Below are positions 18,776 through 27,013 of a stretch of 64,000 nucleotides of DNA, in pieces (position 1 is the first letter of the stretch; each line of letters begins with the position of its first letter). The notes beneath the pieces are model-generated. The model saw only the letters and a list, made by a program, of their open reading frames with translations, made no database searches and had not been told where the DNA came from. A program made the translations under genes and the position numbers. The stretch comes from Bacteroidales bacterium (GTDB taxonomy: Bacteria; Bacteroidota; Bacteroidia; Bacteroidales; UBA1715). The stretch lies in the NCBI GenBank assembly GCA_024402335.1, contig JAKSTZ010000003.1, positions 62,001 to 126,000 on the forward strand, read 5' to 3'.

Positions 18776-18903
18776 ATGTGAAATTTTACGCCGATATTTA
18801 AGATTGTATGTGAAATTTTACGCCAATGTTTAAGATTGTATGTGAAAATTTACGCTAATATTTAAGATTGTATGTGAAAATTTACGCCGATTTTTTCAGG
18901 TAA
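18776..18903. repeat. Array B: four 32-bp direct repeats before AAA_14 gene 2
   Basis: Units start at 18776, 18808, 18840 and 18872, each beginning ATGTGAAA(A/T)TTTACG; the first three end in TTTAAGATTGT. The fourth loses similarity after about 20 bases. The array ends about 15 bp before the -7 box of the ATPase gene. The unit start is identical to the tail of the dispersed hairpin element at 20293-20307. Confidence 0.9.
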
Positions 18904-18918
18904 TATTGCTAAAAATTG

Positions 18919-18926
18919 TATTTTTG
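18919..18926 (+). promoter_or_regulatory. -7 box of AAA_14 gene 2 (TATTTTTG)
   Basis: TATTTTTG lies 21 bp before the ATG at 18947, immediately after array B. Confidence 0.65.
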
Positions 18927-18946
18927 TCTTTGTAAGAGAGTAAAAA

Positions 18947-20200
18947 ATGGATAAAAATAGAACCATATTATCGGCAGTAAACCAATTGAAGGATAGTAAA
19001 ATAGGTCGTATTCTTGTCTTTACAGGTTCGAGGCAGGTTGGAAAAACCACATTGGTAAAGCAGTGTTTGCCAGCTTATCAGTATATATCGATAGAAGATC
19101 CGACAAAGAATGTGGTCTTGAAAAGTCTTTCTGCCGAGCAATGGAAAGATTTATATCCTATGGCTGCACTTGATGAAGTTCAGAAAGAACCGCGATTAAT
19201 CGAAAGTATAAAATCTGCATACGATCAATTTGATTCGGTACGGTATGTTTTGTTGGGTTCTAGTCAAATTCTACTATTAAAAAAAGTTCACGAAAGTTTG
19301 GCTGGTCGTTGTGTTATTTTTGATATGTATCCACTGACATTGCCTGAAATGATGACAGAATCTAGCGATGAAGAGGTTCATGTGTCGGCATGGCAACATC
19401 TGTTGCAAAATTCGGAGTCAAAGCTTACGTTATTTCCTTTTTTTTCGTTGCATCCCGATATGTCGAGAATAAAAAAACAATGGGATTATTATTTACAATT
19501 TGGTGGTTATCCAGCTCTTGTAGATGATTCGTTGACTGATGAACAGCGATATTTATGGTTGCAGGGGTATGTACGAACCTATCTAGAACGAGATATTCAG
19601 GATTTAGCAATGTTACGTGATTTGGAACCGTTTACAAAATTGCAGAAAATATTGGCGGCTCAAACAGGGCAAATCATAAATAATTCATCTATAGCTACTG
19701 ATATTGGTGTGTCTGTTAATACGGTGCAGCGTTATATTGAATATTTGAATGTGAGTTATCAAACAATATTGCTACCAGCGTGGACACGAAATCAAAGTAA
19801 GCGTTTGGTAAAAGCTCCGAAATTGCATTATTTGGACTTTGGGGTTGTGCAGGCTGTTCTGAATAAACGAGGCGGAATGACAGGTAATGAGTTTGAGAGT
19901 TTTGTAATAGCAGAGCTATATAAGCAAACCAAAAATATATTGAAACAGGCTTCGTTTTATCATTTACGGACTCATGATGGCAAGGAGATAGATTTGCTGG
20001 TAGAGATTCCAGAAGGATATTTTGCCTTTGAAATAAAACAAACAGAGCATGTAAAGAAGGCAGATGCTCGTCATTTACTACACTTATCTGAAATGTTGGA
20101 TAAGCCATTGCTGCATTCTTTTTTGTTATCGAATGACAATGAAACCAAACAGATTACAGATACGGTAACGGCGGTACATGTTGCAATGTTTTTGGCGTAG
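18947..20200 (+). CDS. AAA_14/DUF4143 ATPase, copy 2
   Basis: A 417-residue ATPase. Walker A is GSRQVGKT (residues 27-34), Walker B-like AALDEVQKEP (about 73-82), sensor strand YVLLGSSQILLL. A helix-turn-helix-like part (IGVSVNTVQRYIEYL, about 255-270) follows, and the DUF4143 end has EIDLLVEI...FEIKQTEH (about 345-365), a PD-(D/E)xK-like pattern. Function of the family is not established. The gene is enclosed by two copies of a hairpin-plus-tail repeat about 75 bp long (18721-18790 and 20237-20307), as if inserted as a cassette between rimO and the T9SS gene. It is the only one of the five copies not followed by a polysaccharide gene. Confidence 0.9.
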   Translation: MDKNRTILSAVNQLKDSKIGRILVFTGSRQVGKTTLVKQCLPAYQYISIEDPTKNVVLKSLSAEQWKDLYPMAALDEVQKEPRLIESIKSAYDQFDSVRYVLLGSSQILLLKKVHESLAGRCVIFDMYPLTLPEMMTESSDEEVHVSAWQHLLQNSESKLTLFPFFSLHPDMSRIKKQWDYYLQFGGYPALVDDSLTDEQRYLWLQGYVRTYLERDIQDLAMLRDLEPFTKLQKILAAQTGQIINNSSIATDIGVSVNTVQRYIEYLNVSYQTILLPAWTRNQSKRLVKAPKLHYLDFGVVQAVLNKRGGMTGNEFESFVIAELYKQTKNILKQASFYHLRTHDGKEIDLLVEIPEGYFAFEIKQTEHVKKADARHLLHLSEMLDKPLLHSFLLSNDNETKQITDTVTAVHVAMFLA

Positions 20201-20236
20201 TAGATCAGTTAACAGTGATAAATGAATAATATTGTC

Positions 20237-20264
20237 GGGGCGGGGTTCTACTCCGCCCTTTTTT
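20237..20264 (+). terminator. Hairpin element copy b, terminator of AAA_14 gene 2
   Basis: GGGGCGGGG and CTCCGCCC form a stem followed by eight T residues, 37 bp after the ATPase stop. The tail to 20307 ends AATGTGAAATTTTACG, the same text as a repeat unit of array B. Confidence 0.75.
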
Positions 20265-20356
20265 TTAAAATTTTCAAAACAAATATATATTAATGTGAAA
20301 TTTTACGTTTGTATAGAATTAATCACTAATCACTAATTATTAATCACTATATATTT

Positions 20357-20364
20357 TATTTTTG
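20357..20364 (+). promoter_or_regulatory. -7 box of rimO (TATTTTTG)
   Basis: TATTTTTG lies 17 bp before the rimO start codon. A good -33 element was not found. Confidence 0.55.
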
Positions 20365-20380
20365 CAAAAAACGAGAAATT

Positions 20381-21667
20381 ATGCAATCGGTAAATATTAT
20401 CACATTAGGTTGTTCGAAAAATACTGTTGATTCGGAAAAATTAGCACGACAATTGTCTGCTATGAATTATAAGCTTTGTTTTGATTCAGAGAAGTTTACC
20501 GACATTGTTATTATTAATACCTGTGGCTTTATCCACGATGCAAAACAGGAGTCTATCAATACTATTTTGAGTGCGGTTCAAGCGAAACAAGCTGGAAAAA
20601 TCAAGCAATTATATGTAATGGGTTGTCTTTCGCAACGCTATGCAGACGAACTTCGTGCCGAAATTCCCGAAGTAGATTCGTTCTTTGGAGCTCGTGGTTT
20701 CGATGATGTGTTGCAGGCATTACAGGTCGAAAAACAAGAAAATTTATTACAAGAACGTGTGGTTTCATCTCCAAGTCATCTTGCATATTTGAAATTGGCG
20801 GAAGGATGTAATCGTACTTGTGCATTTTGTGCAATTCCTTCTATACGAGGAAAATATGTTTCGGAACCGATTGAAAGTTTGGTGAAAGAAGCGAAGTTTT
20901 TAGTTCAAAATGGGGCAAAAGAATTGTCGTTGATAGCGCAGGATTTGTCGTTTTTTGGCTACGATTTATATAAACGTAATGTGTTGGCGGAATTGTTGGG
21001 AAAACTACAACCAATAGAAGGCTTGGAATGGATACGTCTTCATTATCTCTATCCCAACAGTTTTCCTATGGAAGTGTTGGATTCCATGAACCAGTTGTCG
21101 AAAGTGTGTCATTACATAGACATACCGTTCCAGCATGCTTCCGACAAAGTGTTGACGAAAATGCGACGTTTCTTTAGCGAAAAAGAAACATTTGAATTGA
21201 TGGAGAAATTAAAAAACAAGGTTCCTGATATTGCAATTCGCACCAGCTTGATTGTTGGTCATCCGGGCGAGACTGAAAAAGAATTCCTGAAATTGGTTGA
21301 TTTTGTCCGTCAGGCAGAATTTGACCGATTAGGAGTCTTTACCTATTCCCATGAAGAAGGAACTTATGCCGGTGAAAATTACAGAAATAGTATTCCGGAA
21401 AAAGTTAAACAAGAACGTCAGGAGATAATTATGAACTTACAACAAGAAATTTCGTTAAAAAAGAATAACGAGAAGGTAGGAAAGACGTTCAAGGTTTTAA
21501 TTGATCGTAAAGAATCCGATGGGGTAGTTGGTCGTACCCAATACGACGCATTCGAAGTCGATAATGAAGTGTTTATTGCCGACAAACGATTGAAGGTAGG
21601 AGATTTTTACAACGTACAAATTACTGCCGCCGACACATACGATTTGACAGGAACGGTTGTTAATTGA
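20381..21667 (+). CDS. rimO: Ribosomal protein S12 methylthiotransferase RimO
   Basis: Radical-SAM enzyme that methylthiolates Asp of ribosomal protein S12. The 428 residues hold the N-terminal MTTase domain (TLGCSKNTVDSE with the first of three cluster Cys, NTCGF, VMGCLSQRY), the radical SAM CxxxCxxC motif at C143, C147 and C150 (CNRTCAFC), and a C-terminal TRAM domain (about 365-428). Wording of the N-terminus is that of RimO and not of MiaB. Gene is single, with its own -7 box and a hairpin terminator 56 bp downstream. High confidence. Confidence 0.96.
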   Translation: MQSVNIITLGCSKNTVDSEKLARQLSAMNYKLCFDSEKFTDIVIINTCGFIHDAKQESINTILSAVQAKQAGKIKQLYVMGCLSQRYADELRAEIPEVDSFFGARGFDDVLQALQVEKQENLLQERVVSSPSHLAYLKLAEGCNRTCAFCAIPSIRGKYVSEPIESLVKEAKFLVQNGAKELSLIAQDLSFFGYDLYKRNVLAELLGKLQPIEGLEWIRLHYLYPNSFPMEVLDSMNQLSKVCHYIDIPFQHASDKVLTKMRRFFSEKETFELMEKLKNKVPDIAIRTSLIVGHPGETEKEFLKLVDFVRQAEFDRLGVFTYSHEEGTYAGENYRNSIPEKVKQERQEIIMNLQQEISLKKNNEKVGKTFKVLIDRKESDGVVGRTQYDAFEVDNEVFIADKRLKVGDFYNVQITAADTYDLTGTVVN

Positions 21668-21722
21668 CAATGGACAATCGTTTTGAATGATTAATGTTCA
21701 ATGATAGATGATTAATATTGTC

Positions 21723-21744
21723 GGGGCGGGGTTCTACTCCGCCC
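21723..21744 (+). terminator. Hairpin element copy c, terminator of rimO
   Basis: The same GGGCGGGG/CTCCGCCC stem as at 18721 and 20237, here followed by a weaker T run. The degenerate tail continues to about 21790 (TATATATGTTAATGTGGAAAT). Confidence 0.65.
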
Positions 21745-21839
21745 TTGTGTTTTTTCAAAAACTATATATATGTTAATGTGGAAATCCGCGTATAATATGT
21801 AATATTTTGTGGTTTTAATTGTCAATTGTCAATTAATTG

Positions 21840-21847
21840 TATCTTTG
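21840..21847 (+). promoter_or_regulatory. -7 box of the M23 peptidase gene (TATCTTTG)
   Basis: TATCTTTG lies 19 bp before the ATG at 21866. A TTG from the heptamer run (21819-21821) lies 18 bp upstream, close to the expected -33 spacing. Confidence 0.65.
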
Positions 21848-21865
21848 TACTTTCAAAACAAACTG

Positions 21866-22825
21866 ATGTCAAAAAGTAAATTCCGATATAATCCAGAAAC
21901 GCTTTCTTACGAAAAGATAGAACGATCTCCCAAGAAGATTTTTCTAATGCTGTTGTCGTATGTTGTTGTGGTGGTTGTGGTTGGATTTGCATTCATGTTC
22001 ACGTGGTTACATTTTTTTCCATCTGCTCGCGAAAAACAATTGATGGATGAGAATAAGATGTTGCGTAGTCAGTATAAAAACCTAAATGGTCGTATGAAGA
22101 ACGTGGAGACGGTTTTGAGTGACTTGGCCGATAAGGACAACAATATCTATCGTATGGTGTTTGAATCGGAACCTATTCCTGATGCAGTTCGTAATGGCGG
22201 TTTTGGCGGCGTGAACCGCTATGCCGAGATTGAAGCTATTCCCAATATGGAATTGGTGGTGGAAACCAACAAACGTATAGATGTATTAACTAAGAAATTG
22301 TACATACAATCCTTGTCGTTCGATACCATAGTTGATTTGGCAAAAAACAAGCAAGAAATGTTGCAACATATTCCGAGTATACAGCCATTAAAATCATACA
22401 AATATGTTTCGGGATATGGTACCCGTATGCACCCGATATATAAAACATTGCGTACCCACTCTGGTATAGATTTGGTAGCCCCATCGGGAACGAAAATTTA
22501 TGCAACCGGCGATGCAGTAGTAAAATCCGCCGATTTTGAGCGAGGTTATGGAAAAACAGTAGTGTTAGATCATGGTTATAAATACCAATCGATGTACGCC
22601 CACTGCTCGGAATTATTAGTCCGTAAAGGACAAAAAGTAAAACGTGGTGAAGTGATAGCTCTTGTTGGTAATACCGGTGTTTCAACAGGTTCTCACTTGC
22701 ATTATGAGATAATAAAAAGCGGACAAAAAGTTAATCCGATTAACTATTTCCTAAACGATTTGTCAGCAAACGAATTTGAAGAAATCCGTCAAATTTCCAT
22801 TCAACCAAACCAGTCGTTTGATTGA
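21866..22825 (+). CDS. M23-family (LytM-type) peptidoglycan endopeptidase, membrane anchored
   Basis: A 319-residue protein: short cytosolic N-terminus, one membrane helix (about residues 24-48), a coiled-coil (about 55-90) and a C-terminal M23 domain. The zinc and catalytic signatures are complete: HSGIDL, and HLHYE with the last His pair, plus GRG-like YGKTVVLDHG. It would cut cross-links in peptidoglycan or, as a LytM factor, regulate an amidase. The start at 21866 (MSKSKFRYNPETL) is the conserved beginning of this family in Bacteroidales; a frame from 21809 starts upstream of the -7 box and is rejected. Confidence 0.92.
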   Translation: MSKSKFRYNPETLSYEKIERSPKKIFLMLLSYVVVVVVVGFAFMFTWLHFFPSAREKQLMDENKMLRSQYKNLNGRMKNVETVLSDLADKDNNIYRMVFESEPIPDAVRNGGFGGVNRYAEIEAIPNMELVVETNKRIDVLTKKLYIQSLSFDTIVDLAKNKQEMLQHIPSIQPLKSYKYVSGYGTRMHPIYKTLRTHSGIDLVAPSGTKIYATGDAVVKSADFERGYGKTVVLDHGYKYQSMYAHCSELLVRKGQKVKRGEVIALVGNTGVSTGSHLHYEIIKSGQKVNPINYFLNDLSANEFEEIRQISIQPNQSFD

Positions 22826-23295
22826 TGATAGTAATTACGAATATTTGTGATGCAGGCAAATCGATGACTGAAAGTCTTCATTTGAACCTGTGGCGTAGTC
22901 TTAGGTTGCCATAGTCTATGAGCAAACTTGGCTGTAAGCCAATATTGATTTTTTTTTAATTGTAATGGTTTTCAGCTATTTTGTTGTGTAGTGTATGGTC
23001 CCCCAGACTTCGTCCGGGGGTTACGGAAATATTGCCTTGTCAGGCGATATGTGCAAGTTAGATGGTAGATTATTTCGGATTTATTCACATACATTATCCC
23101 CTACGGGAATCTTTTGTCTCAAAAAAAACGTCTTAGGCCGCTCCAAAATATGTAAAATCCTAATTGACATTATAGCTTGGTAATAAATCTTATGCTTTGC
23201 ATTTCCCCGTAGGTGATATCTATTGGTAGAATATATGATGTCCTCCCCTAAATGAACAACCCCGTTAGGGGTTGCACATCTTAATAAATTTTAGA
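22826..23295. other. Non-coding stretch with degenerate dispersed-repeat remnants
   Basis: No gene is supported in these 470 bp. Two hairpins are visible: CCCCCAGAC/GTCCGGGGG at 23000-23020 and CAACCCC/GGGGTTG at 23257-23274. Several short GC-rich phrases (for example CCCCTACGGG) look like decayed copies of intergenic repeats. A 62-codon frame at 22995 only translates these phrases. Confidence 0.5.
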
Positions 23296-23678
23296 AATAA
23301 TATACAAGTTGTCAGGAAATGTTGCATAACGATAATCTCATACTTTTCTTTCAGCAGCGAAAGAAAAGTATGCAAAAGAACGCCGTCGACCCACGCCTTC
23401 GCTAAAAAACGACTGCATTCCGCTAAAGGATTTGGAATGCCGAGTGGTTAGATTTCCCAATGGCATTGCCGGAGGCATCAAATCCTTTTTAACGCTTCAT
23501 TCCGTCGTTTTTCTTAACGCTCATTCGTGAAGTCGAGAGGGTTTATTTTCAAATGCTTTTTGTATGCGACAGACATAACTTTTATTTTCAAAAAAACATC
23601 TATGTAAGAACAACAACATTAATCCAAAATATGACGAATAAACGTGTAACAAGGCCTACTGCCAAGATGTATATCATT
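23296..23678. mobile_element. MITE-like element, copy 2
   Basis: 383 bp, same length as copy 3 and near-identical over most of it. Ends: AATAATATACAAGTTGTCAG at 23296 and the inverted CTGCCAAGATGTATATCATT ending 23678. An internal hairpin (ATACTTTTCTTTC/GAAAGAAAAGTAT) lies at about 23340-23372. No coding capacity. It lies 16 bp upstream of array C. Confidence 0.85.
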
Positions 23679-23694
23679 TTCTAATTTTTATAAT

Positions 23695-23782
23695 ATTTGA
23701 GAATTTTACGGTGTAGATTTGAGAATTTTATATTTAACATTTGAGAATTTTATTGCAAAGATTTGAGAAAATTATTTATGTT
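23695..23782. repeat. Array C: four 22-bp direct repeats before AAA_14 gene 3
   Basis: Units start at 23695, 23717, 23739 and 23761. Each begins ATTTGAGAATTTTA (unit 4 has ATTTGAGAAAATTA) followed by 8 bases that differ between units (CGGTGTAG, TATTTAAC, TTGCAAAG). The fourth unit runs into the -7 box. Confidence 0.9.
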
Positions 23783-23784
23783 TG
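23777..23784 (+). promoter_or_regulatory. -7 box of AAA_14 gene 3 (TATGTTTG)
   Basis: TATGTTTG lies 19 bp before the ATG at 23803 and overlaps the last unit of array C. Confidence 0.65.
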
Positions 23785-23802
23785 CAGAAAAGAAATCAGT
23801 CT

Positions 23803-24990
23803 ATGTATATTCGTCCACAGTCACAGATTTTACAAGAAAGAATTGCGGAACCACGACAATTCATTCAAGTAATTGTCGGTCCAAGGCAAGTTGGAAAGTC
23901 AACCACGGTTCAGCAAGTTTTGGAAGAAACTACTATACCTCATATTTATGAAACGGCCGATACGGTGGATTCATCACAGTCGATGTGGATTCACGAGATA
24001 TGGGAACGTGTTCGTGCAAAAATGGAGTTTGCTCATTTGTCGGAGTATTTATTAGTGATAGATGAAATACAGAAAATAGACAATTGGAGTGAGCATGTAA
24101 AGAAGGAATGGGATTCCGATACAAGGCATAAAAGAAACATTAAGGTTGTTTTGCTTGGCTCCTCAAGGATTATGTTGCAGCATGGTTTGACGGAATCGTT
24201 AATGGGACGTTTTGAACTTATTCGTATGGGGCATTGGACCTATACGGAGATGCGTGAGGCTTTCGGTTGGAATATTAATCAATATATATATTTTGGTGGT
24301 TATCCTGCGGGAGCATCGTTGATACAAAAAGAAACACGTTGGAAAAATTATGTCCGTGATGCGATTATAGCTCCTTCAATTACGAAGGATGTTTTAATGA
24401 CTTCATTTATATATAAGCCAGCGTTGTTAAGGCAATTGTTTGAATTAGGTTGTTCGTATTCTGGTGAAATTCTTTCGTTAAATAAAATGTTAGGACAATT
24501 GCAGGACGCTGGGAATGTAACAACGTTGGCTGCATATATTACTTTGTTAGATGAAGCTAATTTGCTAAAGTCTTTACATAAATATGCAAACGATACAGCT
24601 CGGCGATATAACTCTATCCCTAAGTATCAGGTTTATAATACGGCATTGCTGACGCAATATTCAGGTACTACATTCGAAAATGATTTTACGACACCTTCAC
24701 GTTGGGGACGTTGGGTAGAATCTGCAGTTGGAGCGTATTTGGTGAATTGCTCACAAGAAATTGGCTATACTGTTAGTTATTGGCGTGAGAATAACAACGA
24801 GGTCGATTTTATACTCCGTAAGCAAGACCAAACGGTAGCGATAGAAGTAAAAAGTGGCAAGCGAATGATGAATAAAGGTTTGTCTGTTTTTAGCCAGAAA
24901 TTTAACCCGAAATATGCCATAGTTGTAGGTGCTGAAGGATTTTCTTTAGAAGAATTTTTCTTGATGGATTTGAATGTGCTGTTTCGGTAG
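23803..24990 (+). CDS. AAA_14/DUF4143 ATPase, copy 3
   Basis: A 395-residue ATPase: Walker A GPRQVGKS (residues 26-33), Walker B LLVIDEIQK (about 83-91), sensor VVLLGSSRIML, then the characteristic FGGYPAG turn near residue 165 and a DUF4143 end with EVDFILRK...AIEVKSGK (about 340-360). The ATG at 23803 (MYIRPQSQIL) is chosen because an upstream TTG at 23782 lies inside the -7 box. The family function is unknown. A glycosyltransferase gene follows 69 bp downstream on the same strand. Its sensor wording (GSS) is nearest copy 2. Confidence 0.9.
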   Translation: MYIRPQSQILQERIAEPRQFIQVIVGPRQVGKSTTVQQVLEETTIPHIYETADTVDSSQSMWIHEIWERVRAKMEFAHLSEYLLVIDEIQKIDNWSEHVKKEWDSDTRHKRNIKVVLLGSSRIMLQHGLTESLMGRFELIRMGHWTYTEMREAFGWNINQYIYFGGYPAGASLIQKETRWKNYVRDAIIAPSITKDVLMTSFIYKPALLRQLFELGCSYSGEILSLNKMLGQLQDAGNVTTLAAYITLLDEANLLKSLHKYANDTARRYNSIPKYQVYNTALLTQYSGTTFENDFTTPSRWGRWVESAVGAYLVNCSQEIGYTVSYWRENNNEVDFILRKQDQTVAIEVKSGKRMMNKGLSVFSQKFNPKYAIVVGAEGFSLEEFFLMDLNVLFR

Positions 24991-25059
24991 AATTTAATTG
25001 ATTTTTTCTGCTTATGCCAATGAAAAAAATTGTATATTTACCAATAATCAGATAATAGT

Positions 25060-25968
25060 ATGGATTCTGTTAGTACGCCTTTAGTTTCAATTGCAGTAAT
25101 TACCTATAATTCTTCAAAATATGTTTTGGAGACATTGGAAAGTGCAAAGGCACAAACATATCAAAATATAGAATTGATTATTTCTGACGATTGCTCAACC
25201 GATAATACTGTTCAATTGTGTAGAGATTGGGTTGAACAAAACAAACAACGTTTTGCTCGTGTGCAGATAGTTGAATCTGAAAAAAATACTGGTGTTTCTG
25301 CGAATTGTAATAGAGCAGAAGGTGCGTGTCAAGGAGAATGGGTGAAGTTAATCGCTGGAGATGATTTGCTGCTGTCTAATTGCATATCTGATTTTGTTGG
25401 TTATATCAGAGATAATCAACATGTTGTGTATGTGTTTGGTAAGATTTTTTTTGAAGGGAAAATAAAAAACAAAGGGAATGATTGGCCTAATTATGATTTT
25501 TTTCAATTAGAAGCAAAAGAACAATATACTTGGCTTATAGAAAGAGGAAATTGTATTGCTGCACCATCGGCATTTTATAACAAAAACAAATGTTTGGAAT
25601 TAGGCTTGATTTATGATGAGAGAATTCCATTTGTGGAAGATCGACCTCGGTGGATAAATGCGTTAAGGAAAGGTGTAAGGTTTTACCTTATGGAAAAATA
25701 TGTTGTAAAATATAGAGCATCTTTAGATTGTTCTATTTCTACAGGAAAAATCTATTCAGAGAAATTTTTTGAATCTCAAAGATTAGTATATTTTTATTAT
25801 ATTTATCCTAATTTGTGTGATAAAGACTTGGCAATTCAAAATACTGTTGCTCTTGAGAAAACATTACGTCAAAATTATATTGATTTATTAAATTCTAAAT
25901 CCTATAGGTTAGGATCTTTTTTGTTGCAACCATTAAAAAAAATTTATTCTTTAATAAAGAATTGTTAG
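25060..25968 (+). CDS. Family 2 glycosyltransferase
   Basis: A 302-residue GT-A enzyme: SIAVITYNSSKYVLETLES at the start, IISDDCSTDNT for nucleotide binding, and LIAGDDLLL as the DxD-type site near residue 103. It should transfer a sugar to a lipid-linked glycan. It begins a run of nine co-oriented genes with very short gaps or overlaps (25060-33684). A TATATTTA sequence at 25032, one mismatch from the -7 consensus, may serve this run; otherwise it would depend on the promoter of AAA_14 copy 3. Confidence 0.87.
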   Translation: MDSVSTPLVSIAVITYNSSKYVLETLESAKAQTYQNIELIISDDCSTDNTVQLCRDWVEQNKQRFARVQIVESEKNTGVSANCNRAEGACQGEWVKLIAGDDLLLSNCISDFVGYIRDNQHVVYVFGKIFFEGKIKNKGNDWPNYDFFQLEAKEQYTWLIERGNCIAAPSAFYNKNKCLELGLIYDERIPFVEDRPRWINALRKGVRFYLMEKYVVKYRASLDCSISTGKIYSEKFFESQRLVYFYYIYPNLCDKDLAIQNTVALEKTLRQNYIDLLNSKSYRLGSFLLQPLKKIYSLIKNC

Positions 25969-25972
25969 TTAT

Positions 25973-27013
25973 ATGAAAGTCGAGAATTCTGTACCATTAA
26001 ATATAGAAGGAAGATATAGAAACTTATATTTAAAAAAGAATGTATATGACTGTCCTAAGCTGGCGGTGAGCGAATATAAGAATGTTTTTGTTTCTCATGA
26101 AGGTCTTTGTTGGAAAAACTTTCGTTTATTACCGTATTCTACTTTTAATATAAATTCGTCCTATGATGTTAAGCATGGTTGGGAGTTCTATCGACTTGTT
26201 ACAGAACAGTATATAGTTAGCACATTTGGAACAAGTTTAAAAAAAATACATTTAGACACACAAAAAAACTATGCTGTGATTCATACAAAATGGTTTAATT
26301 ATTCTTTTTGGATGACATCAAGTCTAGTTCGATTGCAAATGTTGTATGATTTAGGAAAAGATTTTATTTTGCTATATCCAGAGGAATGGGATACTTTACC
26401 TTTTGTACAAGCGACATTACGTACATTTCCTAAGTTGAAGATAGAGAGGATACCTGCAGGTATTCATGTGCAAGTTCCCCATTTGTTATTACCTGAAGTT
26501 CGTCCTTTTACTGCGTGTTTGAACGAACAGGATATAAAGCAGGTAGCTAAACATATTTGTGAATTTTATAAAAATGATATTGCAGAAATAATAAACACTC
26601 CAAAAAAAATTTTTGTTAATCGTAAAAAGGCTAATTGTAGAAAAATAGATAATGAAACTCAGATAAAACCTATATTTGAAAAATATGATTTTGTAGAAAT
26701 AGATTTTGATGATATGACCTTAGTGGAGCAAATTGCATACACTCGAAATGCAGAACAAATTGTTATGCTTCATGGTGCAGGAATGACAAATGTTATGTTT
26801 GCTAATCCTGGAACTAAAATACTAGAACTTATGCATGAATATACGGATCCCTGTACATATCGTTTTATTTATTGGTTCCTATCTGTACAAAACCAATGTG
26901 ATTATTTTGTTCAATTTTGTAAGACGCAAAATACCCATTTCGATGAATGGAGAAAGGATTTAGTCATAGAAGCAGATGTTCTTGAACGAAATTTATCTCT
27001 AATGCTAAAATAG
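25973..27013 (+). CDS. Family 61 glycosyltransferase (DUF563)
   Basis: A 346-residue protein whose second half carries the family 61 signature: PKKIFVNRKKANCRKIDNE near residue 205, then VEIDFDDMTLVEQI and HGAGMTNVMFANPG near residue 267. Members transfer xylose, GlcNAc or other sugars. The first half has no motif I recognise but length is normal. It starts 4 bp after the preceding GT2 gene and abuts the next GT2 gene, so it belongs to the same transcript. Donor and acceptor are unknown. Confidence 0.82.
   Translation: MKVENSVPLNIEGRYRNLYLKKNVYDCPKLAVSEYKNVFVSHEGLCWKNFRLLPYSTFNINSSYDVKHGWEFYRLVTEQYIVSTFGTSLKKIHLDTQKNYAVIHTKWFNYSFWMTSSLVRLQMLYDLGKDFILLYPEEWDTLPFVQATLRTFPKLKIERIPAGIHVQVPHLLLPEVRPFTACLNEQDIKQVAKHICEFYKNDIAEIINTPKKIFVNRKKANCRKIDNETQIKPIFEKYDFVEIDFDDMTLVEQIAYTRNAEQIVMLHGAGMTNVMFANPGTKILELMHEYTDPCTYRFIYWFLSVQNQCDYFVQFCKTQNTHFDEWRKDLVIEADVLERNLSLMLK

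Noticed and set aside
22995..23183. 62-codon frame
   Set aside because: Translation of decayed intergenic repeats, no start context.
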